DNA from: an uncultured Verrucomicrobia subdivision 3 bacterium
GTDB lineage: Bacteria > Verrucomicrobiota > Verrucomicrobiia > Limisphaerales > UBA11358
Length of the DNA: 35,490 nucleotides
Assembly: GCA_903842235.1 (NCBI GenBank)
Contig: CAIMLG010000039.1
Coordinates: 1 to 35,490, forward strand
Reading direction: 5' to 3'
Position numbers and translations under genes: made by a program. The stretch's first letter is position 1. The number at the start of each line of letters is the position of its first letter. This document shows positions 1 to 12,158 of this stretch, piece by piece. Below the pieces are notes generated by a model. That model was not told the origin of the DNA, did no database searches, and saw only the letters and a program-made list of their open reading frames with translations.

Positions 1-10
1 ATATCCTAAT

Positions 11-40
11 TTTGGTGCGGTTTGGTGCGGTTTGGTGCGG
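11..40. repeat. Three perfect tandem copies of a 10-bp unit
   Basis: The unit TTTGGTGCGG occurs three times head-to-tail with no mismatch (11-20, 21-30, 31-40). It lies in the non-coding leader upstream of the first gene. The third copy runs into the left arm of a 12-bp inverted repeat. Function is unknown; slipped-strand expansion is the simplest origin. Confidence 0.9.
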
Positions 41-176
41 GTGCCTCTTGACCCTTTCCTTTTAAAAACGTGAATCGGTCGGGCTGACCGGCTGGTCAGC
101 TTGGGTTTGCGGGTCAAATCACCTGCGGCGGTGCAGCCGCGCCGCCCTACCAAGGACTGTGTCCAGAGGCACCCGC
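37..176. repeat. 140-bp intergenic element bounded by a 12-bp inverted repeat
   Basis: GCGGGTGCCTCT at 37-48 is perfectly complementary to AGAGGCACCCGC at 165-176. Inside are a 7-bp stem with a 4-nt loop (83-100, GCTGACC/GGTCAGC) and, at 143-151, CGCCCTACC. The last motif also ends the palindromic insertion in hrpA at 8077-8085. There is no open reading frame of note inside. It looks like a non-autonomous palindromic element or a relic of one. Whether it is mobile, a terminator for a gene left of the window, or both cannot be told. Confidence 0.55.
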
Positions 177-231
177 GCGGGTCGCGCTGCCTTGAATTGC
201 CTTGAGAGGCGAGGGAGGCCGAAGTAGGATC

Positions 232-3048
232 ATGGCTGAACAGGTTTCTGAGTCTGCCGGACAGACCTTTTTATTGATGCCAATTATGCCAACCGCCATG
301 TCGTCCCCAAAGTTTACCAAAGGGTGGAAATCACTATTCGCAATTGCCGGCCTCTTGGCGCTGCTGCTGGGACTGTTTTTTTACCGCAGTTTCCTTCCGG
401 AAGAGGTGCATTTTTCCAACGATGGCCCCTTGGCCGGGCTGGTCGAGGAGCAAAACCAATTGCCCCAAATCTTTACGGGGGCCTGGTTTGATCTTAATTC
501 AATTGGTTTTGGTGGCGGAGCTGCTGCCCCAGCCGTTTCGACAATATTACGCATGCTGGTTGGCCCTATTGGATACGCTAAATTCCTGCCTCTCATAGGC
601 CTTTTTATCCTCGGTCTGGGTGTCTGGGCGTTTTTGCGGTCGCTCAAGCTATCGCCAGTGGCGGCGACGCTGGGGGCGCTGGCGGCGGTTTTCAACTCCA
701 CATTATTCGCGCTCAACTGCTGGGGTTTGTCAGCGACCGTGATCGCCTTTGGTTTGAATTTTTTCGCGTTGGCGCTGGTCATGGCCAACCCGCGGGAAAC
801 GCCCTGGCCGATCCGATTGGCGCGGCTGGCCTTGGCCGGACTTTGCGTGGGGATGAACGTCATGGAGGCGGCGGATGTGGGGGCCTTGGGCAGTATTTTG
901 GTGGCGATTTTCATCTTTTACAAAGCCTTGGCGGAAACCGAAGGCAACTGGCTGGGCAAATCCGTTCGCGGCTTTGGGCGCGTGGCCATGGTGGCGGCGT
1001 TTGCCGGTTTTATCGCCTGGCAAACGGTCTCCGGCTTGGTTGCCACGCAAATTCAAGGCGTTGCTGGAACCGGTCAGGATACGGAAACCAAGGCTCAGCG
1101 TTGGGATTTTGCCACGCAATGGAGTTTGCCGAAAAGGGAAACGCTTGGAATCCTGGTTCCAGGGTTGTTTGGCTACAAGATGGACACGCCCAAGGACATG
1201 ATGCCCGCGTTTCAGGATTTGTATCGCGGCGGGATGTATTGGGGCGGCGGCGGTCGCGACCCGGGACTCGATCGTTATCTGGACAGTGGGGGCGTTGGCA
1301 CGCCGCCGCCGTCCAATTTCATGCGCTTCACCGGCGGCCAGAAATATTGCGGTATTCTGGTGGTGCTCATTGCCTTCTGGGCCGCGGCCCAGTCCCTGCG
1401 TCGGAAAAATTCCCCGTTTACAGAGGCGCAGAAACCGCTCATCTGGTTCTGGTCGACCCTGTTGGTCATCTGTCTGCTTCTGGCGTGGGGCCGGTTTGCG
1501 CCCCTGTTTTATGGGTTGCTTTACCAACTGCCGTATTTCTCCACCATCCGCAATCCGGACAAGTTCCTCTATTTCTTCAGCTGGGCGATCGTCATACTAT
1601 TTGCCTATGGCGTGCATGCCTTGGGGCGGCAACTGGATCCGGCGGCGCCCAAAGCGGCGGGCTGGCCGACCCAGTTAAAAAGCTGGTGGGCGCGGGCTAG
1701 TCAATTTGATCGCCGCTGGCTTTTCACCGGCGCCGGCATCTTGGGTGCCAGTGTTTTGGGCTGGCTGATTTACGGTTCGCAACAAGCCAATTTCATCCAA
1801 TACCTCCAAAAAGTGGGTTTTCCCGATGAAGCCATGGCGCGCGCAATCGCTGCTTTCAGCTTCGGCCAGCTCGGCTGGTTTCTGCTATTGTTCGCCGTGG
1901 CCATCGGGCTGTTGACTCTCATTCTGTCCGGTTATTTCTCCGGCCCGCGAGCCCGGATCGGCGCGTTTTTGCTGGGCGGGTTCCTGCTCTTCGACCTGGG
2001 CCGGGCCGATCTGCCCTACGTCATTCATTGGGATTACAAACAGAAATACGAAGTGGGCTCGCTGAATCCCATCATTGAGTTTCTGCGGAACAAGCCTTAC
2101 GAGCATCGCGTCGCCAAATTATTGCCGCCCCCCTTGTCCACCCCCTCGGAATTTCAATCATTTGACCAGCTTTATGGCATCGAATGGACCCAGCACCAGT
2201 TTCTCTACTACAATATTCAAGATCTCGATATCGTCCAGATGCCGCGCATGCCAGTGGATTTGGTCGCTTACCTAGAAGCACTAAAAATCGGCATCAAGCA
2301 AGTGGCGGTCGATAAGTGGAGCCTTGACCAGACCACATTCCCTAAATTAATTCGCAAATGGGAACTGACCAACACCCGCTACCTGCTTGGCCCAGCGGCT
2401 TTCCTGAATGTGTTCAACACCGAATTCGACCCCGGAAAAGGTCGCTTCCGCATCATCCAGCGCTTTGGCATTGGCCTCAAGCCGGGGGTCACGGAATTTC
2501 ACCAGCGGCTGGAGGAAGTGACCGCTTATCCCAGTGAAACCGGCGACTTTGCCCTCTTTGAATTCACCGGCGCCCTGCCCCGCGCGCAACTCTATGCCAA
2601 CTGGCAGGTCAACCCCAACGATGAGGCCAACCTGAAAACCCTCGCCGACGCGAACTTTGATCCGGCGAAAACCGTATTGATTTCCACGCCGGCGAAAAAT
2701 CTTCCCGCCGTTTCCACCAACGAAACCGCCGGCGGCACCGTGACCTTCAAGAGCTATTCGCCCAAGCACATCGTCCTGGCCGCCAAGGCCGCCGCGCCGT
2801 CCGTGCTGCTGCTCAACGACCACTACGACGCCAACTGGCGCGTCACCGTGGATGGCCAACCAGCGGAGCTGCTGCGCTGCAACTACATCATGCGCGGCGT
2901 GCCGGTGCCGGCGGGGGCGCACGAAGTGGTCTTTGATTACACCCTATCCCTCAAGCCGCTTTATCTCACCCTGTCGGCTCTGGGTTTGGGGGTGCTGCTC
3001 GGCGGATTCCTCCTGTTTGCCGGCCGCCGGTCGGCCGCCACGCCGTAG
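232..3048 (+). CDS. YfhO-like polytopic membrane protein
   Basis: This is a large integral membrane protein of about 938 residues. A hydrophobic helix lies near the N-terminus (about residues 25-45), followed by a dozen or so membrane segments to about residue 600. A soluble domain of about 300 residues comes next, and the protein ends in one C-terminal helix followed by Arg-Arg. The layout and late motifs (VLLLNDHYDANWRVTVDG and the GAHEVVFDY stretch) match the bacterial YfhO family, GT-C-like proteins linked to glycosylation of envelope polymers. The product in this organism is unknown. I prefer ATG 232, with GGAGG at 214-218, over the in-frame TTG at 202, which has no ribosome site. The gene ends in TAG, showing that TAG is an ordinary stop here. 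It has no co-directional partner nearby. Confidence 0.75.
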   Translation: MAEQVSESAGQTFLLMPIMPTAMSSPKFTKGWKSLFAIAGLLALLLGLFFYRSFLPEEVHFSNDGPLAGLVEEQNQLPQIFTGAWFDLNSIGFGGGAAAPAVSTILRMLVGPIGYAKFLPLIGLFILGLGVWAFLRSLKLSPVAATLGALAAVFNSTLFALNCWGLSATVIAFGLNFFALALVMANPRETPWPIRLARLALAGLCVGMNVMEAADVGALGSILVAIFIFYKALAETEGNWLGKSVRGFGRVAMVAAFAGFIAWQTVSGLVATQIQGVAGTGQDTETKAQRWDFATQWSLPKRETLGILVPGLFGYKMDTPKDMMPAFQDLYRGGMYWGGGGRDPGLDRYLDSGGVGTPPPSNFMRFTGGQKYCGILVVLIAFWAAAQSLRRKNSPFTEAQKPLIWFWSTLLVICLLLAWGRFAPLFYGLLYQLPYFSTIRNPDKFLYFFSWAIVILFAYGVHALGRQLDPAAPKAAGWPTQLKSWWARASQFDRRWLFTGAGILGASVLGWLIYGSQQANFIQYLQKVGFPDEAMARAIAAFSFGQLGWFLLLFAVAIGLLTLILSGYFSGPRARIGAFLLGGFLLFDLGRADLPYVIHWDYKQKYEVGSLNPIIEFLRNKPYEHRVAKLLPPPLSTPSEFQSFDQLYGIEWTQHQFLYYNIQDLDIVQMPRMPVDLVAYLEALKIGIKQVAVDKWSLDQTTFPKLIRKWELTNTRYLLGPAAFLNVFNTEFDPGKGRFRIIQRFGIGLKPGVTEFHQRLEEVTAYPSETGDFALFEFTGALPRAQLYANWQVNPNDEANLKTLADANFDPAKTVLISTPAKNLPAVSTNETAGGTVTFKSYSPKHIVLAAKAAAPSVLLLNDHYDANWRVTVDGQPAELLRCNYIMRGVPVPAGAHEVVFDYTLSLKPLYLTLSALGLGVLLGGFLLFAGRRSAATP

Positions 3049-3444
3049 CCGATGAATTAGAGCATTGACAGAAAAGATGTAGCGATGGGGCGGCGAGGAT
3101 TTTTGTTTTTTGGCGAGGCTTCCGCGACGGCGCAGGTTTGAAAACCCCTGTAACGGAGCGGAAACGAAGCCAAAAACACAAAAAGACCGATGGTTGTTGG
3201 GCTTCCGCACATCGCTACTGGTTTGATGGAAATGCTCTGGGGCAGCAAATGGGAAATCCTGCTGAAAAAAGCGCAACGGGTTGCGCGAACCAATCAAATC
3301 GCTAGAAACGCCTGGGGAAGAAAGCTTTTCGATTGAGCATCAAACGGAGCAAGTTCCCGCCCTCGAAATCTTCGGCTGCAAAAGACCAGGGTTCTTGCAT
3401 CAAACCGTGGTCGGCACTTGGCGCAAACCCGCCAACGGGTGGAA
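3049..3444. other. Gene-free interval between yfhO-like gene and tRNA-Lys
   Basis: Short open frames exist on both strands, but none has a ribosome site, a recognisable domain or plausible composition. There is no clear run-of-T terminator after the TAG at 3046-3048. I see nothing functional except the inverted repeat at the right edge (3428-3459). Confidence 0.6.
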
Positions 3445-3459
3445 TGGTGGGTTGGCGGG
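3428..3459 (-). terminator. Inverted repeat overlapping the 3' end of tRNA-Lys
   Basis: CCCGCCAAC at 3428-3436 is the perfect complement of GTTGGCGGG at 3451-3459, which on the minus strand belongs to the T-stem and acceptor 3' strand of the tRNA. In the minus-strand transcript the downstream arm is followed by GGGTTTGCG, so there is only a weak T-run. It could act as a terminator or a processing signal that competes with folding of the acceptor stem. The repeat is certain; the function is a guess. Confidence 0.4.
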
Positions 3460-3520
3460 GACTCGAACCCCGGACCAATGCCTTAAAAGGGCACTGCTCT
3501 ACCAACTGAGCTACCAACCC
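3445..3520 (-). tRNA. tRNA-Lys (anticodon UUU)
   Basis: The complement folds as a full cloverleaf of 76 nt. The acceptor stem is GGGTTGG with CCAACCC, and the D-stem is GCTC with GAGC around AGTTGGTA. The anticodon arm has loop CTTTTAA (anticodon TTT), and the T-arm is CGGGG-TTCGAGT-CCCCG. The discriminator is A and the CCA end is encoded in the DNA. The anticodon reads AAA and AAG lysine codons. Confidence 0.97.
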
Positions 3521-3760
3521 AATTCCATGATTTGTCGCGGCGCTCGCGAGTTTCCAGCCAGCCAAAGCAAAATTCGCCGACGGCAACTCCTCCCACCCGA
3601 AATCATCGGGCGTGTATTATGTCTTGGAGCCACCTAACGGCAAGCAAATTTACCGCCGTTTCAGGCTTTGGAGCGAGGGTTTGACGCAAATCCAGCCAGA
3701 ACCGTGAGATTTGCCAAACCGGCCCCGCTCGGGTTTACTACGCGGGTGTGGTTGGAATTC

Positions 3761-4483
3761 ATGAAGCCTTTCAAGCTGCGTCCGCCAGCCTCGGCGGCAG
3801 CGGCGGCCCCGCTGTGGATCGGTTCCCGGCAGGTGCCGCTGCAACTGGTGCGGCATCCGCGCGCCCGGCGCTATCGGCTGCGTTTGCGTGCGGACGGCAG
3901 CGCCCGGGTGACGATTCCCCAAGGCGGCAGCCCGGCCGAAGCCCGACAATTCGTGGAACGGAACCGCGCTTGGCTCGAAAAACAGCTCCTGCACCAACAA
4001 ACCTGTCCCGCCTTACCCGCCCGCTGGCAGGTGGGTGCGGAAATCTGGTTTCGCGGGCAATTGGTCCAAATTGAAGCGGCGGGCTCCCGAGCAATCCAGT
4101 TCGGCGGCGAATGGTTGGTGGTGCCGGAGGGCGCGGCCGATTTGCGGCCGCCGATCGAGAAGTTTTTGCGCCAGTTGGCGGCCCGCGAACTTCCGCCGCA
4201 GGTTCAAGCCCTGGCCGCCCGACACGGGCTGAAGGTGCAGCGCATTACGGTGCGGAATCAGAAATCGCGTTGGGGGTCGTGTTCACGCCGCGGCACCATT
4301 TCGCTGAATTGGCGTTTAATCCAGACGCCGGACGCCGTGCGCGACTACATCATCCTGCACGAGCTGGCGCATCTCCGGCAGATGAATCATTCGGCGCAGT
4401 TCTGGCAGGAAGTGGAGCGGCTGTGTCCCGGTTATCGCGAAGCGGAACGCTGGCTGAAAGCGCACCGTGATTTCTTCCGCTGA
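3761..4483 (+). CDS. YgjP/SprT-like zinc metallopeptidase (DUF45)
   Basis: This protein of 240 residues belongs to the YgjP/WSS1-type metal-dependent hydrolases. The zinc site is visible as HELAH at residues 200-204, with the third ligand His210 (MNHS). The family signature RNQKSRWGSC precedes it at about residue 165. The N-terminal half is the usual beta-rich region, including a RRYRLRLRADGS-like strand (about residues 30-45). No signal peptide is seen, so it should be cytoplasmic. The substrate is unknown; relatives act on DNA-protein crosslinks or are uncharacterised. ATG 3761 is chosen; an in-frame TTG at 3668 would add an unrelated 31-residue tail. Its stop codon abuts the stop of the convergent aat gene with no base between them. 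Confidence 0.85.
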   Translation: MKPFKLRPPASAAAAAPLWIGSRQVPLQLVRHPRARRYRLRLRADGSARVTIPQGGSPAEARQFVERNRAWLEKQLLHQQTCPALPARWQVGAEIWFRGQLVQIEAAGSRAIQFGGEWLVVPEGAADLRPPIEKFLRQLAARELPPQVQALAARHGLKVQRITVRNQKSRWGSCSRRGTISLNWRLIQTPDAVRDYIILHELAHLRQMNHSAQFWQEVERLCPGYREAERWLKAHRDFFR

Positions 4484-5137
4484 TCAGAAAACGCAGTCAT
4501 GCGCGCGGGCTGCCGCCAGCCGGCGCAAATATTCCGGCCGCGAAATCTCGATCGCGCCCAGGGGCCGGGTGGCGGCCGTCACCATCTGGATGTCGAAAAG
4601 CTGAAAACCGTGGGCCCGGAGATGTTGCACCAGATAAAACAGCGCCACTTTGGAAGCGTTGGTCGCCCGATGAAACATGGATTCGCCGGCAAACAAGCCA
4701 CCGCTGGCCACGCCGTAAATGCCGCCGACCAATTCATCGCCGCGCCAGCATTCGACGCTATGGGCGTGGCCCAGTTCGTGCAGCCGCGCGTAGGCTGCGA
4801 TGAACTCCGGCGTGATCCACGCCCCCTGACGCTTCGGGCCCGGCGCCGCGCAGTTTTGCATGACCGCTGCAAACGCCCGATCGCGGGTGACCGCGAAGGG
4901 GCCACGCCGGAGGGCGCGCGCCAAACTTCGGGAGACATGAAAATGGTCAAGTTCGAAGATTCCCCGGGGATCGGGCGACCACCAGGTTGCCGGATTGACC
5001 GTCCATGGGAAAATTCCCGAGCGATAGGCCGCCAGCAAGCGTTCGACGGAAAGGTCACCGCCCATCGCCACCAAGCCTTGGGCATCGGCTCCGGCGGGAT
5101 CGGGAAACGGCATGCGCCCGGTCAGCTTTACCACCAT
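4484..5137 (-). CDS. aat: Leucyl/phenylalanyl-tRNA--protein transferase
   Basis: Aat transfers Leu or Phe from aminoacyl-tRNA to proteins with an N-terminal Lys or Arg, creating a bacterial N-degron that ClpS delivers to ClpAP. The 217-residue product is near the usual length. It shows the family N-terminus FPDPAGADAQGLVAMGGDLS and the signature YRSGIFPW with WWSPDPRGIF (residues about 40-65). The GGIYGV and FAGESMF motifs of the catalytic core follow, and then the FDIQM block near the C-terminus. It is the last gene of a minus-strand operon after clpS and a DUF2017 gene; only 6 nt separate it from the latter. This places N-degron creation and recognition in one transcript. Confidence 0.95.
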   Translation of the reverse strand: MVVKLTGRMPFPDPAGADAQGLVAMGGDLSVERLLAAYRSGIFPWTVNPATWWSPDPRGIFELDHFHVSRSLARALRRGPFAVTRDRAFAAVMQNCAAPGPKRQGAWITPEFIAAYARLHELGHAHSVECWRGDELVGGIYGVASGGLFAGESMFHRATNASKVALFYLVQHLRAHGFQLFDIQMVTAATRPLGAIEISRPEYLRRLAAARAHDCVF

Positions 5138-5143
5138 AAAAAA

Positions 5144-5626
5144 TCATTCCACGGCTTCGCCATTGAGGGTTTTCAGAAAAATCATCTCAAACACCCCGGC
5201 TAGCTCCAGCCGTTGCCCATGCCTGGCAGTCTCCTCATTCAGCATCCAATTACCCGGCGTGTCCCATTCCGGTGAACCCAGCGCCAGCCAGCTCCCGATC
5301 CGGATGTCGTTGAGGATTTGCAGCAGTGTTTCCAATTCCGCCCGCGTGACGGTGAACTGAAGGCCCGCCTTGACCGGCTTGAACCGGCCTGGCTGCGTTA
5401 TCAGCGCCGTGATCCAGTTCCGGGTTTCGGCCTGATCCGCCTGCAGCGATTCCTCCAGCAATTGCTGGTTGGCCACTGCTTTGGGTGAGTCGTCCATTGC
5501 CCGGCTCAACCGGTGATGCGCCAGCGGCACCAGCGGATACAAATCCAAAACGGCCAGCAGCAGGTTTTTCTCCGGCTCGCTGAATTCATAAACCAGCTGG
5601 TCCTTATGGCGGCGCAGCAATTTCAT
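5144..5626 (-). CDS. DUF2017-like protein linked to clpS
   Basis: This protein of 160 residues is predicted to be cytoplasmic and mostly helical. It starts MKLLRRHKDQLVYEFSEPE. A helix-rich middle contains a LYPLVPLAHHRLSR stretch, and a region near residues 105-125 reads TVTRAELETLLQILNDIRI. The order clpS then DUF2017 is the arrangement known from actinobacteria, and this protein fits that family in length and in its C-terminal half. Its function is not established. ATG 5626 lies one base beyond the clpS TAA (TAAAATG), so the two are probably translationally coupled. The downstream gene aat follows after 6 nt. Confidence 0.7.
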   Translation of the reverse strand: MKLLRRHKDQLVYEFSEPEKNLLLAVLDLYPLVPLAHHRLSRAMDDSPKAVANQQLLEESLQADQAETRNWITALITQPGRFKPVKAGLQFTVTRAELETLLQILNDIRIGSWLALGSPEWDTPGNWMLNEETARHGQRLELAGVFEMIFLKTLNGEAVE

Positions 5627-5627
5627 T

Positions 5628-5933
5628 TTACGCCTGCTCCAGGGTGGCGTGCAGGTGATATTTTTGGAGCTGATGCACAAAAAACTCCGCCTTCTCCAGA
5701 TTTTCGTGGGCGAGGACGCTTTTGCCCTAGTGATGAACTTCCCGCATATGTTTTTCCGCCTTCCGGCGTTCCCAGCCAAAGACGGTTTGAAAAACGTGGG
5801 TGACGTAGTCCATCAGGTTGACCGGGTCATTCCAGCAGATGACAAAATAGCCGGGCGCCAAACCGGTCTGGGAATCGGTCTGTTCCGCCCGTTCAATTTC
5901 CGGGCGGACGGCGGGAGTTGCGGCAGCGGACAT
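5628..5933 (-). pseudogene. clpS: clpS N-degron adaptor interrupted by an in-frame amber codon
   Basis: ClpS binds N-terminal Leu, Phe, Trp or Tyr and hands substrates to ClpA/ClpC. Reading from ATG 5933 gives a normal ClpS core, including VICWNDPVNLMDYVTHVFQ and the helix ending MREVHH, and then TAG at 5727-5729. Past the TAG the same frame continues as a proper ClpS C-terminus (GKSVLAHENLEKAEFFVHQ, ending LHATLEQA) to TAA at 5628-5630. In E. coli ClpS the corresponding stretch is AVHYQGKA, so the stop sits exactly at the Gln; CAG to TAG is one transition. With the TAG read through, the protein has 101 residues, near the normal 106; without readthrough it is 68 residues. It could be a recent nonsense mutation, a base-call error, or readthrough. 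An upstream ATG at 5996 is possible but less family-like. Confidence 0.85.
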
Positions 5934-6014
5934 GCGCCCAAAATAGAGTTCCCCCGGACGCGTGTCTAGGGGGTTTCCCCCCGGCGTCGAGTCCATTACA
6001 CTCTGCGGCCCGGC

Positions 6015-10151
<4,137 letters not shown>

Positions 10152-10238
10152 AATGCCGGAGAGCATGAGCAGGGTGGGATGTTGGGCGGATGGAACAAAA
10201 CTTGGCTTTCCTCCAGCTTCTTTTCATAATTCGCTCAA

Positions 10239-11126
10239 ATGCAATTCATCCGCGACATTCTCGCCCAAAAAAAGGCTGCCGGAAAACCCGTCGTATCCTT
10301 TGAGTTTTTCCCGCCCAAGACGGACGAGGGGGATCGTGCGCTGCTGGAAAAACACATTCCCGCCCTGCTCGCCGCCCGCCCCGATTTTTGCTCGGTCACC
10401 TACGGCGCCGGCGGCAGCACCCGCGAAAAGACGCTGCGGATCGTGGATAACATCCAGCGGCAGCACGGCCTCACTGCGCTGGCGCATCTCACCTGCGTCA
10501 ACCACACCCGCGATGAAGTCCGTGCTTTGCTGGAAAAAATCCGAGCGCTGAACTGCAAAAACATCCTGGCGTTGCGGGGCGATCCACCGGGTGGCGGTGA
10601 ATTCCGGCCCACGCCCGGGGGATTTGAGTTTTCGGCGCAATTGGTGCAGTTTATCTGCGAACAGGGGGATTTCTCCACCGGCGTGGCCGGTTTTCCGGAA
10701 GGGCACATTGCCTGTTCCGGCGGCAAGCAGACGGATTGGAGGCATTTACAGGAAAAAGTTGCGGCGGGAGCGGACTTTGTGGTGACGCAATTGTTCTTCG
10801 ACAACGCGGATTATTTCGAATTTCGCGATCACGTGGCCGGCAAGCTGGGCGTGCGAGTGCCGCTGATTCCTGGCATCGTCGCCATCTTGAGCGCGGCGCA
10901 AATCACAAAGTTCACACAGATGTGCGGCGCGAAGATTCCGCCGGCGCTGCGGCAAAAGCTGGATGAAATCGGCGCCAACGACGAGGCGGCGATGAAGTTT
11001 GGCATTGAATACGCCACGCAGCAGTGCGCGGAGCTTTTGCGGGCGGGCGCGCCGGGCCTGCATTTCTACACTCTCAACAAGGCGCACTCCACGGTGCAGG
11101 TTTTGAAGAATCTGGGGTTGGCGTGA
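10239..11126 (+). CDS. metF: 5,10-methylenetetrahydrofolate reductase
   Basis: MetF reduces methylene-THF to methyl-THF with FAD and NAD(P)H, supplying the methyl group for methionine synthesis. The 295-residue protein has the usual length of the single-domain bacterial enzyme. Family blocks in order: SFEFFPPKT (with the conserved Glu) near residue 22, SVTYGAGGS near 52, the HLTCVNH strand near 85, LALRGDPPGG near 110, and TQLFFDN near 186. ATG 10239 gives the standard N-terminus (MQFIRDIL). It stands 87 nt after hrpA and converges with the mla cluster. Confidence 0.95.
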   Translation: MQFIRDILAQKKAAGKPVVSFEFFPPKTDEGDRALLEKHIPALLAARPDFCSVTYGAGGSTREKTLRIVDNIQRQHGLTALAHLTCVNHTRDEVRALLEKIRALNCKNILALRGDPPGGGEFRPTPGGFEFSAQLVQFICEQGDFSTGVAGFPEGHIACSGGKQTDWRHLQEKVAAGADFVVTQLFFDNADYFEFRDHVAGKLGVRVPLIPGIVAILSAAQITKFTQMCGAKIPPALRQKLDEIGANDEAAMKFGIEYATQQCAELLRAGAPGLHFYTLNKAHSTVQVLKNLGLA

Positions 11127-11142
11127 ATCCAGCAGGCGGTGG

Positions 11143-11157
11143 TGCGGCCGGGCCGCA
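11143..11157. terminator. Short GC-rich palindrome between convergent metF and mlaD
   Basis: TGCGGCC and GGCCGCA flank a single G in the 48-nt gap between the two convergent stops. A bidirectional terminator would fit here, but the loop is tight and no clean T-run follows on the plus strand before CCCGTTTTC at 11168-11176. Confidence 0.3.
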
Positions 11158-11174
11158 GCGCGGTTCGCCCGTTT

Positions 11175-12146
11175 TCAAAACAAATTGTTCGCCATGATGC
11201 CCATGATGCTCAACGGGCCCTGGTCTTCCAAGCTGTCCGCCGCTTTGTCCAGCTTTTGCAGCGCCATCTTGGCGTTCTTGTAAAACTCCGGTTCGTTGAC
11301 CAGCTTGCTGATGGTGCCGTTGCCCTGGTTGACCTTGAACAGAATCGAGTTGAGATTTGTCATGGAGGCCGTGGTCGCCTGATACAAGGTTTCATCCGTT
11401 AGTAACTTGCCCAGGGTGCCTTTGCCGGCTTTGACGTCGTTCATCACCAGCTTGGCGGAGGCGATGATGTCGTTGGCGGAAGTGGCGGTGTCCTGCAAAT
11501 TGCTTACGGTGACCAAGGCGCTGGCGTAAAGCGCATCCTCGTAAATCAGCTTGCCGATGGTCCCCTGGCCGGCGGCGATTTCGCTGGAAACATTCTTGAT
11601 GTTGGCAATGGTGGCGGTGAGCGGCGCACTGTTCTGCTTCATGAAATCGGTGATCGGCCCGAGAATATTGTCGAGCTTGTCGCCGGAGAACACCTTGGTG
11701 ACGTTCTCAATCCCGGCGGCGGCGTTGTCCAGCTTGGCCATGATGGCGCTCAGGTCCGGCTGCTCGGTGGTGGTGAGCGGCGTGTTGTCGTCGGCCAGCG
11801 GCGCGCCGGCGGAACCGAAGCTGATGGCGACAAAATTCTGCCCCATCAGGCCGGTGAACTTGATGGTGGCCTTGCTGTCGGTCTTCACCGCCGCGTCGGT
11901 GCGCAGCTTCATGGTGATCACCACGGTTTCGTCGGCGAGGGCGATTTTTTCCACCCGGCCGATTTCGACGCCGGCCATCTTGACGCGGTCGCCCACCTTC
12001 AGGTCCTGCGCCGTTTCAAACCGGGCACTGATGTGCTTGCCGTGGCTGAACAGATCGGCGCTGCCGAGGGTCTCGACGATGGCCCAGGCCGCAAACACGG
12101 TGAGGACGACAAAGATGCCCAATTTGGTTTCGAGGGAATTTTTCAT
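11175..12146 (-). CDS. mlaD: MlaD-family MCE lipid-transport protein
   Basis: This is the periplasmic substrate-binding subunit of an MCE-type ABC transporter, which moves phospholipids between membranes with MlaE and MlaF. The protein has 323 residues. One N-terminal transmembrane helix (about 9-28) precedes a single MCE domain (about 38-120, with VGDRVKMAGVEIGRVEKI and FTGLMGQNFVAI). A helical tail of about 190 residues follows. The tail carries three related blocks, GQGTIGKLIYEDALY, GKGTLGKLLTDETLY and GNGTISKLVNEPEFY, each about 45-65 residues apart. Such tails form the tunnel or barrel extension in this family. The gene is last in the mlaE-mlaF-mlaD order; no MlaB or MlaC gene is seen nearby. 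Confidence 0.9.
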   Translation of the reverse strand: MKNSLETKLGIFVVLTVFAAWAIVETLGSADLFSHGKHISARFETAQDLKVGDRVKMAGVEIGRVEKIALADETVVITMKLRTDAAVKTDSKATIKFTGLMGQNFVAISFGSAGAPLADDNTPLTTTEQPDLSAIMAKLDNAAAGIENVTKVFSGDKLDNILGPITDFMKQNSAPLTATIANIKNVSSEIAAGQGTIGKLIYEDALYASALVTVSNLQDTATSANDIIASAKLVMNDVKAGKGTLGKLLTDETLYQATTASMTNLNSILFKVNQGNGTISKLVNEPEFYKNAKMALQKLDKAADSLEDQGPLSIMGIMANNLF

Positions 12147-12158
12147 AGGCGGATAGTG

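Noticed and set aside
3281-3637. Small open frame spanning the tRNA-Lys
   Set aside because: It reads through the tRNA complement and has no ribosome site or domain.
5727-5729. Recoded TAG (alternative genetic code)
   Set aside because: The gene at 232-3048 ends in TAG with no protein-like sequence after it, so TAG is used as a normal stop here.
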